A stretch of 64,000 bases of DNA from Piezodorus guildinii (lineage: Eukaryota; Arthropoda; Insecta; Hemiptera; Pentatomidae). The notes below the pieces were generated by a model. The model did not search any database and was not told where the DNA came from. It worked only from the letters and a program-made list of their open reading frames with translations. Shown here in pieces: positions 48,501 through 56,435 of this stretch (positions are counted from its first letter, which is position 1; each line of letters opens with the position of its first letter). The position numbers were made by a program, and so were the translations under genes. The stretch lies in the NCBI GenBank assembly GCA_023052935.1, contig CM041292.1, positions 28,044,954 through 28,108,953 on the forward strand, given 5' to 3'.

Positions 48501-48759
48501 ATAAAGAATAGATGATATAGCGAAAAAAAAATTCTTACCCAGGATCGCTGATTTCCCTTATCTGTTCCTTGGTCCAGTTCGCTTCAACCAGCTCCGGGAC
48601 ATTGCAGAAGAAAGAAGGGTTTCCACCAAGAAATGTATATGACGCTAAATGTGCAGAATTGAAAATAATTGGACTCGCCGTAAGAAATAGGATCCAGGTT
48701 AACCAACCATAGTTCTTACACTTCGTTTCTAAAGCATTTTCTAATGTCACTGGATCCAT
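28891..48759 (-). CDS. Transporter B: organic-cation-transporter-like MFS protein (SLC22 type), 10 coding exons
   Basis: Predicted 523-aa, 12-TM plasma-membrane carrier, paralogue of transporter A; substrate unknown. Coding exons in transcription order: 48539-48759, 44150-44318, 43974-44077, 40239-40393, 37494-37662, 35228-35342, 35001-35142, 32448-32630, 30956-31134, 28891-29025. Junctions are GT-AG, and the 1572-nt sum is in frame without stops. Motifs include an NxS/NxT-bearing extracellular loop after TM1, SDRFGRKK (loop 2-3), ESPRWL, ELFPTEHR and PETK. The last exons of A and B differ at 8 of 44 residues. The ATG at 48759 follows an acceptor (taacag/ctaaATG), so an upstream UTR exon is likely. 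Introns contain a deleted mariner, several LINEs and SINEs, but the exons are undamaged. The family is certain; transport specificity cannot be read from sequence. Confidence 0.9.
29040..30590. other. Last intron of transporter B, nothing recognised
   Basis: AT-rich intron sequence with a short TTTAAA repeat near 29370 and A runs. It lacks the satellite found in the matching intron of transporter A. Confidence 0.6.
30600..30790 (-). mobile_element. SINE2 copy lacking the tRNA head
   Basis: The reverse complement matches SINE2 body and tail: 'gtgcgatgtcaggtactcg', 'cctatcctaataaa', 'atttaggacccccactgta' and 'cgtccgattagccatagc'. It lies about 165 bp from transporter B exon 30956-31134. Confidence 0.7.
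31275..31800 (+). mobile_element. J1 LINE 3' fragment
   Basis: Contains the J1 C-terminal blocks ('LKRQETARRFR', 'RLIYMTIVRPVW', 'IPDNPTRRLKRRWP') with frame breaks and the standard J1 3' UTR ending at 'caataattttt'. It lies in a transporter B intron in antisense orientation. Confidence 0.75.
31965..32205 (+). mobile_element. J1 LINE internal fragment
   Basis: Matches an earlier part of J1 than the previous entry, including 'IRYLGLHLSKNHTWN' and 'REAARYFRLLQH', with breaks. It probably belongs to a separate, older insertion. Confidence 0.6.
32780..33672 (+). mobile_element. Internally deleted mariner-family DNA transposon
   Basis: Terminal inverted repeats share the 17-bp core catgaaatgtccgtttt (left from about 32783, right ending near 33665). 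The first frame (32935-33348) carries both helix-turn-helix motifs of the transposase, including 'SVNERTIRRWFAKF' and 'ENLPRGRPPSV'. It then breaks, and the catalytic core with the first two aspartates is missing. A second frame (33396-33596, different phase) resumes at 'YSPDLSPIDYHLF', which includes the third catalytic Asp, and runs to the natural C-terminus. It cannot encode active transposase but could be mobilised in trans. It lies in the intron between transporter B exons 35001-35142 and 32448-32630. Confidence 0.85.
33680..34990. other. Intron of transporter B, nothing recognised
   Basis: AT-rich sequence. Some phrases near 34080-34500 resemble 28260-28500 in inverted orientation (for example 'accattgtttaataatttgcagc' type sequence), so an old inverted repeat pair is possible. 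No coding signal. Confidence 0.5.
36000..36480 (+). mobile_element. J3: Jockey-clade LINE C-terminal fragment
   Basis: A frame of about 75 codons reads 'YGAPLLTHCSENSRKKLQ'-like sequence, then 'FQNGVLKKIARRTTFE' and 'FNIPKVTEFLEKR'. This is the conserved end of Jockey-type polymerases (usual form: LWG.A..SN...LQ.FQNK.LR.I......). The remaining sequence is degenerate. It lies in a transporter B intron. Confidence 0.65.
36640..36950 (-). mobile_element. J3 LINE 3' fragment
   Basis: The minus-strand frame reads 'LLKFQNSILRKVVRSTTFRK', 'LHELFEIPTIPEFIKRRHI' and continues to a stop at about 36669. It is the same Jockey-type C-terminus as 36000-36480 but in the opposite orientation. Confidence 0.7.
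36955..37445 (-). mobile_element. C1 LINE fragment
   Basis: The minus strand contains 'SLETKSRHSDLFIPISRKQTF', which matches the C1 C-terminus at 46090-46200 ('LETRSRMSNLYIPSHRTKKY') and at 63600. It directly abuts the J3 fragment, indicating nested or serial insertion. Confidence 0.55.
37790..38165 (+). mobile_element. CR1-like LINE C-terminal relic
   Basis: In broken frames it carries the order 'RLSHISHW', 'YQLGILLFRFLTARI', then 'LWNSLPNYLREES' and 'LKHHLFIHL', the usual end of CR1/Jockey-like polymerases. It lies close to transporter B exon 37494-37662. Confidence 0.5.
38640..38960 (-). mobile_element. LINE C-terminal zinc-knuckle relic
   Basis: The minus-strand frame has 'CRFSKEDVTTYHVVCSCPGVARIRFYHFGDDRI'. 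This resembles the Cys/His region at the end of RNase-H-bearing or Jockey-type LINEs (C..C...E...H...C.CP.L...R). One expected Cys is replaced by Ser. No polymerase core is nearby. Confidence 0.55.
39463..40214 (+). mobile_element. RTE-like LINE, 5'-truncated, with 12-bp target-site duplication
   Basis: Frames include 'RQTFDSCILPVVTYGSQTWSLR' and an open 133-codon stretch with 'KWKWAGHLLRSNDVGWSK', 'RKRGRPVKRWCDVF' and 'GPLWWRDAKDRVIWK', the RTE C-terminus. The 3' end has AATAAA and a (TTTCA)n tail. Direct repeats atatttaatact at 39451-39462 and 40215-40226 bracket it. The right repeat ends only 12 bp from the splice donor of transporter B exon 40239-40393. Confidence 0.88.
40445..41450. repeat. 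U1 repeat, longest copy
   Basis: It begins near 'actttcacttactatatatagtaagg' (a short palindrome) and contains (TG)n, 'gcccgaaacgtg', 'ctgacagggcttaaatgccg' and 'atataccgttgg'. It ends at 'agtgaaagtcgtgtgttg..gcaccaga' followed by T-rich sequence. The terminal phrases actttcact and agtgaaagt are inverted relative to each other. No protein is encoded. A 186-codon frame running in from exon 40239-40393 is an artefact of reading through the intron. Confidence 0.6.
41460..42000. other. Intron of transporter B, nothing recognised
   Basis: AT-rich intronic sequence without coding or repeat signal. Confidence 0.5.
42005..42275 (+). mobile_element. SINE1: tRNA-derived SINE
   Basis: The tRNA-like head has A box 'tggctgagtggctagcg' and B box 'gagttcgaatccc'. 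A conserved body with 'ggattcactcacag', 'ccgtcagccaacaggtgg' and 'gatgaccct' follows. A second copy on the other strand at 51415-51665 shares both head and body. The head cannot form a proper tRNA acceptor stem, so it is not a tRNA gene. Confidence 0.8.
42502..43753 (-). mobile_element. J2: Jockey-clade LINE, 5'-truncated
   Basis: On the minus strand the reverse transcriptase fragment has 'TGLPQGPCLSPLLFNLFINHI' and catalytic 'FADDTAILV', then a broken thumb region. The C-terminus follows ('MQVLQNRCLRIINNYPLFTK', 'IPTIQEFIHQQ'). A long poly-A tail appears as plus-strand T at 42501-42528. Direct repeats gtagtcccagat (42490-42501) and gtagtctcagat (43754-43765), with one mismatch, are the probable target-site duplication. 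It lies in a transporter B intron. Confidence 0.85.
43766..43952 (-). pseudogene. Unidentified ORF remnant split by J2
   Basis: A minus-strand frame of about 62 codons has normal amino-acid complexity ('QELKNEICFDDGKFPLALYI', 'ECGLMCLLVNKKSVKGKL'). It continues in frame on the far side of the J2 insertion, at about 42489-42430 ('LLVPQISLINFFEFFSASEN'). I do not recognise the family. It starts about 20 bp inside the intron after transporter B exon 43974-44077. It could be an older transposon ORF or a retrocopy. Confidence 0.4.
44567..44860 (+). mobile_element. SINE2: tRNA-derived SINE, nearly complete
   Basis: The head reads 'gggtcacctgtggtgtag..' with B-box-like 'gcgggctcaaac'. The body has 'gtcatgccatcctttgg', 'gatatcaggtgcacg', 'cctggataggccaaatttag' and the tail 'agccaaagtagcataacgtg' with A-rich end. 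Matches 58186-58445 along its length. Confidence 0.75.
45511..47915. repeat. Tandem segmental duplication, about 0.6-kb unit, one copy interrupted
   Basis: The unit starting 'gttcgt.gcgttctaataaa' at 45511 recurs from 47341 to about 47915 with high similarity. The first copy contains the C1 insertion (45670-46890). The second copy keeps the uninterrupted sequence 'actcgctctaaaatacatag' and so serves as an empty site. The unit itself may be a DNA-transposon relic; no motif identifies it. It is in the first coding intron of transporter B. Confidence 0.8.
45670..46890 (+). mobile_element. C1: CR1/Jockey-like LINE, 5'-truncated
   Basis: The open 207-codon frame (45671-46294) is the polymerase C-terminus: 'KNLGINFDQTLSWKPH', 'LIFPQFDYGCAVYG', 'RRQYFLGSFLYRTIN', 'ETRSRMSNLYIPSHRTKK' and 'STSLWNSLPSNIR'. 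The 3' UTR is about 590 bp and ends '...ggacacagtcccagaataaa' with a (TTCTA)n tail. Comparison with the empty paralogue at about 47490 puts the junctions at 45669/45670 and 46890/46891, with a 6-bp ctaaaa duplication. Confidence 0.85.
48235..48500 (-). mobile_element. J1 LINE fragment
   Basis: Reverse-strand frames give 'HTRLKLQETAQRF', 'LEK.SNLPIY' and 'LWGPLNHKIPP'-like sequence, matching J1 at 13060-13250. It lies just 3' of transporter B exon 48539-48759. Confidence 0.65.
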
Positions 48760-48842
48760 TTAGCTGTTAAATAAAATTTAATTTTAAACTAATTATCAAA
48801 ATAAGGATCGAAGAAATTACAATAATTTTATAATGTTCTTAC

Positions 48843-48960
48843 TGACTCTAAAGAAGAAATACAGCGTAGACAGAAGGAAGCGTTAGGTGTCGATTATGCA
48901 GTACATTGCTATCATCTGACGAAGTTATAAATGACATGTGAATAGAGAATTTATTTATTA
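48843..48960 (-). promoter_or_regulatory. Candidate 5' UTR exon of transporter B
   Basis: On the minus strand a strong donor, gtca/gtaagaa (GT at 48842-48841), faces the acceptor taacag at 48766-48764. This would remove a 79-nt intron directly before the initiator ATG. The exon carries a short upstream ATG reading frame that ends in TAA after eight codons. It shows no clear similarity to the first exon of transporter A. The outer boundary is arbitrary. Confidence 0.45.
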
Positions 48961-49249
48961 TACAACAGGAAAACTAAGTTTTTTTTTTTTAAGGGTCCCG
49001 TTTATGTGGTATAGAAGCGCTCTCCTCAAAAAATATTCAAGGTAATCAAATATCTATTATTCCAACATGAAGTTGATCGAAATTCTTATAATTTCGGTCC
49101 ATAGTACGAAATTACGTATAAAGATAAGCTCAACTTTAAAATAATTAGTTACTTATAAACGCTGTTCTCAGCTTCCTACAGGGCGAGAGGAAGTTACCTT
49201 CGACTCCCAAAAAACAAAAAAACAAAAATCCATTTCTCTTAGTATTGGT

Positions 49250-50345
49250 TAAAAAATTTGGTGCGGGATTTCACGACTTTTACTTATCTCGGATATTAAA
49301 ATCTAATTAAGAACTAGTAAATAAAATAAAATTTAAAAATTTTAAGTTAATATAAAAAAAAGTTTATTCAGTATGGTTTACATATCGTTTGGACTAAACA
49401 ATATAGCAATATCAAATAGTTATGTATAATTATTAGTAAGAATTGTTTGCCTTTTTTGTCACTCAACATTGCCTTATGAAACTTTTTATACGAGATAAAT
49501 TTTTCTCTCTAATAATTAGGTGTTCAACGGTCTTTTATACATCTATGGATATGTTGCTGTTCTTATGTTAAAAAAAAAATAAAATAAAAATTACATTTTT
49601 AAAATTGTTTGGCTCTTTTCTCCTTTAGCTGGTTATCAAAGTCGTTTAACTTTTACATTTAACCGCTTTTTATCAATCATAATAAGATGACATAGGTAAT
49701 TCACCAGAATCTATAAAATTAAAGGTACTTTAGAGGAAGACAATTTAAAATATCTGCATTCAAGCCATGTTAGACTATCTTGATCAGAATGAAACCTACA
49801 TGATATCAAAGCAAATTTTTGTTAAGCAAAGTTTAATCTCCGTTGTTATTGGTCGCATTGAAAAGTTGACGAATTTCCATATCAATAATTTAATAGACAT
49901 TATTTTTACTTTCACTTACCTGTATATGAAATATATAGTAAGGGAAAGTGTTGCGATCGTGAAAAATTTCGAATTCCAGTTTTCAACGGAAATACACGTT
50001 TTAGGGTCTCCTGAGTCCAAATAACCAAGTCCCGAAAAATGATCTGTGTGTGTGGTAAGTCTAACGCAAAAGCGAAAAGTCGTACGGAACTAAAATTTCA
50101 TATTTAATACAACTATACGCCCAAGATGTTACAACAACTTTTTCATCATAATCGGCTAACCAGAAGAGCCACTTTATACCAGGCATTCTGCATCTTTCTG
50201 CGATTTCCCAAAAATCTAATCTAACGATTTTGATGAAATTTGCTATATCGATGTAAAATTTAATGGATTTTAATATCATGTACGTTTAATTCTGATTTAA
50301 ATAGTCTGACGGGGCTTAAATGCCGATATTTAAATTATGAAAGGG
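49250..50345. repeat. Two U1 copies head to head
   Basis: Inverted U1 sequence runs from about 49250 ('ggtgcgggatttcacgactttt', the reverse of the U1 end) to about 49900. It is followed by a plus-oriented partial copy from 'actttcacttacctgta' (49908) to 'ctgacggggcttaaatgccg' (about 50330). Frames here are chance. Confidence 0.55.
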
Positions 50346-50349
50346 TACT

Positions 50350-50900
50350 GTTAGGTGGTCACAAGTTTACGACGAAGAGTAAAGGTTATTTGATGGAATT
50401 TGTTTATTTTGATTCTCCGATTTAAAGACCATTTTCAAAGTCTCTGATATTGAATTGAAGAGATTGGGGTGCGGAAATTGGATCATTACTTAATGATAAC
50501 TCACAACTGTCATCAGCATACATAGAAGGGAAAGTGTTGGGATCGGTAGTATCCATTGATATTCTAAACCAGAAGGTCTTGCTATCGTCTTCTGTTCAAA
50601 CTCCTTTGCGGATTATCAGGAATTCATTAGGAAGGACGGATTGAAGCTAGTGGTTTGTTATTTGTTATTGACCAGAATGTCAGCTGTAATGACTGTTTAA
50701 AAACTGGGTCCTAGGATACTGCCTTGAAGAACACCAACAGACCGAGTAAAAAGGGACGATTAGGAACTATTTTGATTTACCCTGAACGGTCTATCAGTGT
50801 GGTAGGACTGGATAATGAGGTAGTACGTAAGAGGGAGGAATTTATGGAGCTTAGCAATGCAAAATTCGTCGTAGGCCTTTTATAAATTTATAAGTAGATT
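50350..50900 (-). mobile_element. Jockey-like LINE reverse transcriptase relic
   Basis: Minus-strand frames give 'FRVNQNSS', then 'SVGVLQGSILGP' and 'TADILVNNK', then a catalytic YADDS at about 50505-50525, in more than one phase. This is the palm region of a Jockey-type polymerase, heavily mutated. Confidence 0.65.
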
Positions 50901-50934
50901 TTTTCAAATATATCCAAATGACTTAATATTATTC

Positions 50935-51075
50935 CAAGCCTGTGCGATGTCAGGTACTCGTTAAAGCTCCCTATCCTAACAAAACCTGTATAGGAAAAAT
51001 TTAGGAGTCCCACTGTAGCAATGGCCGATTAGCCATATGAGCATAAAGTGACATTAAATGAATAAACAAACAAAG
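50935..51075 (+). mobile_element. SINE2 body and tail fragment
   Basis: Matches SINE2 from 'gtgcgatgtcaggtactcg' to 'aaagtgacattaaatgaata', with the A-rich end. The tRNA-like head is absent. Confidence 0.7.
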
Positions 51076-51414
51076 AAATGACTTAATATGTAGATGAAAC
51101 ACTAATCATTTTTTTAGCATATGCGGACTTTATTGCAATATGCTCCATTCAGTCTTTTTCATTTGTGGGACTTCTACTTTAAGATATAAACTTCAAGGAT
51201 TTCTGAAAACTGCACTTCACGGTAATCAGTTAATATTATTCTGATTCCGGGCTCGCCGCCCACCTACTAATTACCCAAATTAACTAAGTTGTCTCATTTT
51301 CAGGGCCACTATATTCAAAGAATTTATCTTTTTACGAGTGAGCTTCCACTCGTTCTTCTCAATGTTCTTCTTCCAGTGGCGCGACATGCCGTGCAAGCCC
51401 TGGGCCTCGCGTTG

Positions 51415-51665
51415 TAATATCCTCAGAGATTAGACTCGCGTTTTTCGAAGCATTTTGTAGTGTAGGGTCATCACTCCCTACGACTAATTTTTTGAGTAGC
51501 CACCATTTGGCTGACGGGTCTCACATACCCGGGGGAGAGGCTATGAGTGAATCCTCATTTAATTACATCCTTATAAAAGTCCCGCCGGAACTGGGATTCG
51601 AACTCACAACCTCTAGTATGAGACACTAGCGCGCTAGCCACTTATCCACGGGCTCGCCAATGTTG
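51415..51665 (-). mobile_element. SINE1 copy
   Basis: The reverse complement has the SINE1 head ('ggataagtggctagcgcgct', 'gagttcgaatccc'), the linker 'ggcgggactttt' and the body 'ggattcactcatagcc' and 'gatgaccct', as at 42005-42275. It is not a functional tRNA. Confidence 0.8.
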
Positions 51666-52014
51666 AAAATGATTTTTTTTTAATATTTTAACTTCTCTTC
51701 TATAGTTTGCTTGTTCCGATGACTAATGTCAAGTTATTCCATCTCTGATATCTACAATAAAATCGTATCAACAGGCTTAGATACAAACTGAAATAGAGTG
51801 TAATTGGTTGTTGGAAAAAAAATTGTTTACAAAGTCGTAAAAATCGGGAGCGGAGGGGAGGAGGAGGAGAGCATTTTTGAAGAACTTTCCAATTTTTATC
51901 CATATAGGCAAATAAAACTGAATTTTTGAAGAAGCTGCACATAAGAATTTGTTTCCTAGTGTTGGACCAAAAGGCTATTTTTATTTCGGAGGAATTGGGT
52001 GGGACTTTCACTTT

Positions 52015-52170
52015 TTAGAGGTTAATTTAACTCACTTTATGCTTCTGTGGCTATTCGAGAGTCCTAAATTAAGACTACATAGATTTAATTAGGACAAAGA
52101 CCTTGACCACAATATACGTTCCTTTAAAACTTCCTAGAACCATCTGCCAATTTTGAAAAGGGGCCTAAGG
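52015..52170 (-). mobile_element. SINE2 fragment
   Basis: The reverse complement shows the SINE2 'aatttaggactctc' and 'agccacagaagcataaagtg' tail phrases plus a divergent body. Confidence 0.5.
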
Positions 52171-52386
52171 TATGTATGGCTGTTATTGAAGCCACTACTC
52201 GATAGCTGGCTTAGGCTTGTGAGAGGTTTAAAGAGATTTTTTTTTTTTTTTTAAGGCGATGTGGGAAATGTTTAACGTACTTGACAACTTCAAAGGCCAA
52301 ACAGGCTTATTACATGACAGTATCTCTGTGTTATGATAAGCATGGTTATAGAAAAAAATCTATTTTTAGTGTATGCCCTATTACAT

Positions 52387-53106
52387 TTTTTTTTTTTTTT
52401 TTTTTTTTTAGGCTTAAACCACTTGGGTCATTTTTGCCTTAAATCACGAATAAATATTATAGTTTATTGTATAAGTCTGTCTGTCGTAGGAAGTCAAACA
52501 GTTTTGCAGTTTTCTGTATGTTGTCTTGTAAAACGGTTGGTAAGTCAGTGTCAATTGCAATATGAGCTCTGTGAGTATTATAAGCCCTACACTCTGTCAA
52601 AACGTGTTTAACAGTAACCGGACAACCGCATGTTGGGCAGTCAGTAGGAATTCCCCGTGCCATGAGATGTCCGTGAGTTAATCGGGTGTGTCCAATGCGC
52701 AGGCTCGCCAGGCTAACCTCTTACCTTCGCTTTTGTCGTAGGGTCGAATGCCAATGGGAGATGTCCCTTCTTATTTCCCTTAACTTGTTTTCTGCATTGT
52801 TGTGCCAAATTTGTCCTCACTTCGACCGTATCCGACGCTTGATGACATGAAGAAACATAGTCGCCAACAGGCGCCCCAATGAACGAAAGTTATTGCTTCT
52901 CTGGCTGCACGATCTGTGAGTTCAACTATACCGCAGTGGCTTGGTACCCAGACGAAAAAAACTGAACTTTTAGAAACTATTGTGGACTGCAATGATAAAA
53001 GAATATTTTGAATAAGAGAGTCGGTAGAGAAAGGGTATTTCAAGCTGAGCAGAGCTGATAAGGATTCTGTGCAAATAAGCCTGGTTGTTTTAGTAGGGTG
53101 AATAAC

Positions 53107-53160
<54 letters not shown>

Positions 53161-53616
53161 ACTACAACCCATCCATGAAGTGTTTTGGGCTCAGTACATG
53201 TAGAGATTCGTCCTGTTTCTAGGCCAACGGCCGTGGAATGACGTGATTCAGCCAAGATCATGCTCAGGTGCCAGGTTTTCCCCCTTTTTGGGGTACCCAC
53301 ATTATAGAAACTGGTTTCCCCAGGATCGCCCCCCCCCCGCCACCCGGCTGAAATAACAGAATAAATAATATTCCGCCACAGCCGAGATTCTAATCCAGGA
53401 CCTGGAGCACAGTAGACTAGCGCTCTACACACTAGACCACGCCGCACCCTGAATAACGCTTAAACTTTTATAAATTCTAACTAGTTCCGCGGTATAGTTG
53501 CTATAGAGTGGAGAAAGGGAAAATAGATGTTGTCTGCCCTCGCACACGGCCGATGCTCCCACATCTAAGGGACCCTTAGAGCCATCAGTATATACGTAAT
53601 CAGCAACACCGAGTCT
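52387..53616 (-). mobile_element. I-type LINE with RNase H domain, split by two insertions
   Basis: Read on the minus strand, the sequence enters with an RNase H domain: YTDGS at about 53590 (catalytic Asp), then 'LYSNYTAELVRI' (catalytic Glu), then 'FFVWVPSHCGI' with the following 'TDRAAREA'. A Cys/His tail follows ('CPTCGCPVTVKHVLTEC') and ends in 'DLYNKL' and a poly-A tail (plus-strand T run about 52387-52409). A SINE (53107-53449) and an R1-type LINE (53617-55270) interrupt it. The element continues upstream from 55271. Frameshifts make it inactive. Confidence 0.8.
53107..53449 (-). mobile_element. SINE4: tRNA-derived SINE ending in poly-T
   Basis: The minus-strand head reads 'gcggcgtggtctagtgtgta', an A-box-like tRNA start, with a B-box-like 'ctggattagaatctc'. 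About 50 nt of pure T (A on the plus strand, 53110-53157) forms the far end. Direct repeats tgaataac flank it (53099-53106 and 53450-53457). It is inserted in the RNase H region of the I-type LINE. Confidence 0.65.
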
Positions 53617-55270
53617 TGCTCTTGGGTCTCCGCCTTCGACAGCGTCTGGTGGTCCCTAGTGCTCCAGCAGCTGCAAAAGTATGAGACCCCCAGCAACTTA
53701 TACGCTCTCATAAGAAGCTACTTAGATGAGAGGCGTGTTAGGATACGAGGGAGTTCCTATGAAGTGGAAGCTTCTATAGAGAGAGGATGCCCTCAAGGAT
53801 CAGTACTTGGTTCATCTCTATGGAAGCTAGTTTTCGACGAGTTGCTTGGTGTGCTGGAGGAAGAGCGGTTCCCTGCCACTGGTTACGTGGACGATTTGGC
53901 TGTTGTGGTGTACTCCAACAGCAGAGCCGGCTTGAAACAACAAGCAGAACGGTGCGCCAATCTGGTTGGGGAATGGTGCGAGAGGAAAAAGTTAAAGATG
54001 GCTGCTTCAAAGACCCAGGCCATTCTCTTGAAAGGCACAACAGATAAGGCCCACCCTATTAATCTAGTTATACAGGGCGCAAGAATACGACCAAGTGAGG
54101 AGGTCACATACCTTGGCGTAAGGTTTGGAAGAGGTTTTAACGCCACCCCTCACCTGGAGTATTTAAGGAATAGAGTGGCCCTAGCCTTGAACGGCCTTAG
54201 CCTCCGTGTAGGAGGCGCATTCTGGGGCCTTAGGTACCCAGCTACCATGACAATATACCGAGGTGTAGTGGTGGGTATCCTAAGATATGCGTCTCCTGCA
54301 TGGAATCAGAACCTCTCGCACCGACAGAAAAGCAGATTGGCAACAATTCAGAGAACGGCTTTGCTGCGAGTCACCCGGGCGTACCGAACTGCATCCCATG
54401 AGGCGGTGCAAGTCTTAGCGGGAGGGGTACCTCTCGACCTTATTCTGCGTGAAGACATGATGAAGTATAAATTTAAAAGGGAGGGCTCAGCAGGTTTGCC
54501 GGAATATCAACAGTCGAAGATTAGCGAGAACCAATCCAAATGGAAAACACTCATCCGGGAGGATACAATAGAAGAGTGGAACCAGAGGTGGGTGACAAGT
54601 CCAAAAGGTTCAACTCTAAGGAAATACTCACGACTAGAAGCAAAGTGGGTCCTCCCGGACTACTGGCTCTCGCAATTCCTCACAGGGCATGGGGGGTTCC
54701 GCTCAAAGCTTAATCACCATGGAATAGACATTGATCCCATATGCCCTAGCTGCAACATTCCGGAAACTGCTGAGCACGTCATCATGGACTGCACCGCCTT
54801 CGATTCATTGAGGGCTAAATTATCGAGGGATACAGGTCTCTACGCCCTCACTGAAAACGATTTTCCCCGGCTGGTCAATAGGCATAACTACCCGCACTAC
54901 AAAATTTTTGTGTACGGATGGAAAACCGCTATTGGGCCAGCCCACTTCAATATTTGCAGAAGACCCGCCCTACAAGGACCTCTAGACAGGCGAGGAAGAA
55001 GAGGAGGAGCTGCTTCCCACATGGACCGGAGGAGGAGAGAGGAAGGCCCAGTTCCAGGCAGGCCGCCGGACGGAGGAGGAGCGGAGCAGGACGGTGGCTG
55101 ATCTGAAGAATGATTCGACCTGTGTGCACAGGATAACGTTGTTACCGCTTTTATAGCAGCAGTGGGTTGTTATGCAGTCATGCTTACCATCCCACTGCTG
55201 CAATACCCGTATTGCCTAACAGGCGGGGCAGAGAGAAAAGTAAAATGAAATAAAATAAAAATAAAAAAAA
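53617..55270 (+). mobile_element. R1-clade LINE, 5'-truncated, recent insertion
   Basis: The frame is open from the first base of the insert to the stop at 55101 (about 494 codons). It encodes reverse transcriptase from 'SAFDSVWW' through 'RGCPQGSVLGSSLW', catalytic 'GYVDDLAVVV' and 'VTYLGVRFG'. The typical R1 C-terminus has 'FLTGHGGFRSKLN' and a CCHC knuckle (CPSC...EHVIMDC), then an Arg/Gly-rich end. The endonuclease, ORF1 and RT N-terminus are missing. It ends in an A-rich tail. Target-site duplication gcaacaccgagtct at 53603-53616 and 55271-55284. It is more GC-rich than its surroundings. Confidence 0.93.
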
Positions 55271-55513
55271 GCAACACCGAGTCTATCTTGAAGTTTTTAA
55301 AATTCCTGCTTATATATGTAAGAAATTTGTTTTGTTTGAGTAATTTGGTAAGGGAAAGACAGATGTCCAGAGAGGGAAATTGCCATGGATAAATAAATTT
55401 TTATTTATTACCCTATTACTTTAAATAAACTATTATATTTTCAGTTTTTTTTTGTTTTGTTTTTTGTTTTTTTTTGTTGCACTCACTTCTCAAGAAACCT
55501 TTACGTAGTTGCT

Positions 55514-55549
55514 CTGATGAAAGCCCACAATATTGGTCGAAACGTCGGA
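55514..55549 (+). ncRNA. Degenerate hammerhead-ribozyme-like motif
   Basis: CTGATGA (55514-55520) and GAAACGTC (55539-55546) are correctly spaced for a hammerhead core, but the intervening stem II has only about three possible pairs. It is followed by 'ggaacataaatacaaaaag'. This is probably an eroded Penelope-like or retrozyme relic. Confidence 0.35.
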
Positions 55550-56361
55550 ACATAAATACAAAAAGTCCTTATTAGTAAGTATGTTATTATTAACGACCGC
55601 ATCCCCAACAACCATCCTCATCAAATATTCTCATAAGTCAATTATCATAATTGTCTTTAAATTATTGTTTGTCCATTTTTTTTTAATGTCCCTTATATAT
55701 TAAATAATTGTAATAAATCATTATTTTTATATTTTTAAAATTTTGTACTGTCAGTTTTACAATGTTGCCTTTTGTTAAATATACGTTTTTGTAAAAGGAA
55801 ATTTACACTTACTATGCTAAATCCCATTTATATATCTTTAGTTAGGATGTATGGTTTAAAAAAAAAAAAATTGATTTTAATTGAACATCAATTCCGAACT
55901 GCTATGTATCGAGAATACTGGGGGGTAAAGAAATATTTTTGAATTGTACAAAATAGAGCAGTATCCGGGCGACAAGCAGGAAGGGTTCTTAGAAGGGATA
56001 TACAAAAAATATACCCCTCCACTCGTACAGCAATGATAGCGGAGTACCTGAGCCCACGGACGGAGGTCGGGGGGTCAAGCCAGGGAAGAATTTTGCAGTC
56101 ATGTCCAAAGGACATTCATGTTATAACATGTGGTAATATATTATGTGGTAAATGGAACCTCAGTATTCTCGATAATAACAATGCCTCACTGAACCAAGTT
56201 TTTATGTATGATAATATGTATAGTAATATGTACTCTGTTACAAATAAATGTATATTTTAAGTCAATTACTTTATTACCCTTTATGCCACCGAACATAGTA
56301 GAACATATGAATAATGGACCATACCATACATTACGGAATGTACTCAAAATATAGGTAAGTG

Positions 56362-56397
<36 letters not shown>

Positions 56398-56435
56398 AGG
56401 AAAATTATCATCTAATGTACAAATTATAGGTGGAA

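Noticed and set aside
53787..54146. Overlapping frames of 86-88 codons on both strands
   Set aside because: They are shadows of the R1 polymerase frame, which carries the catalytic and knuckle motifs.
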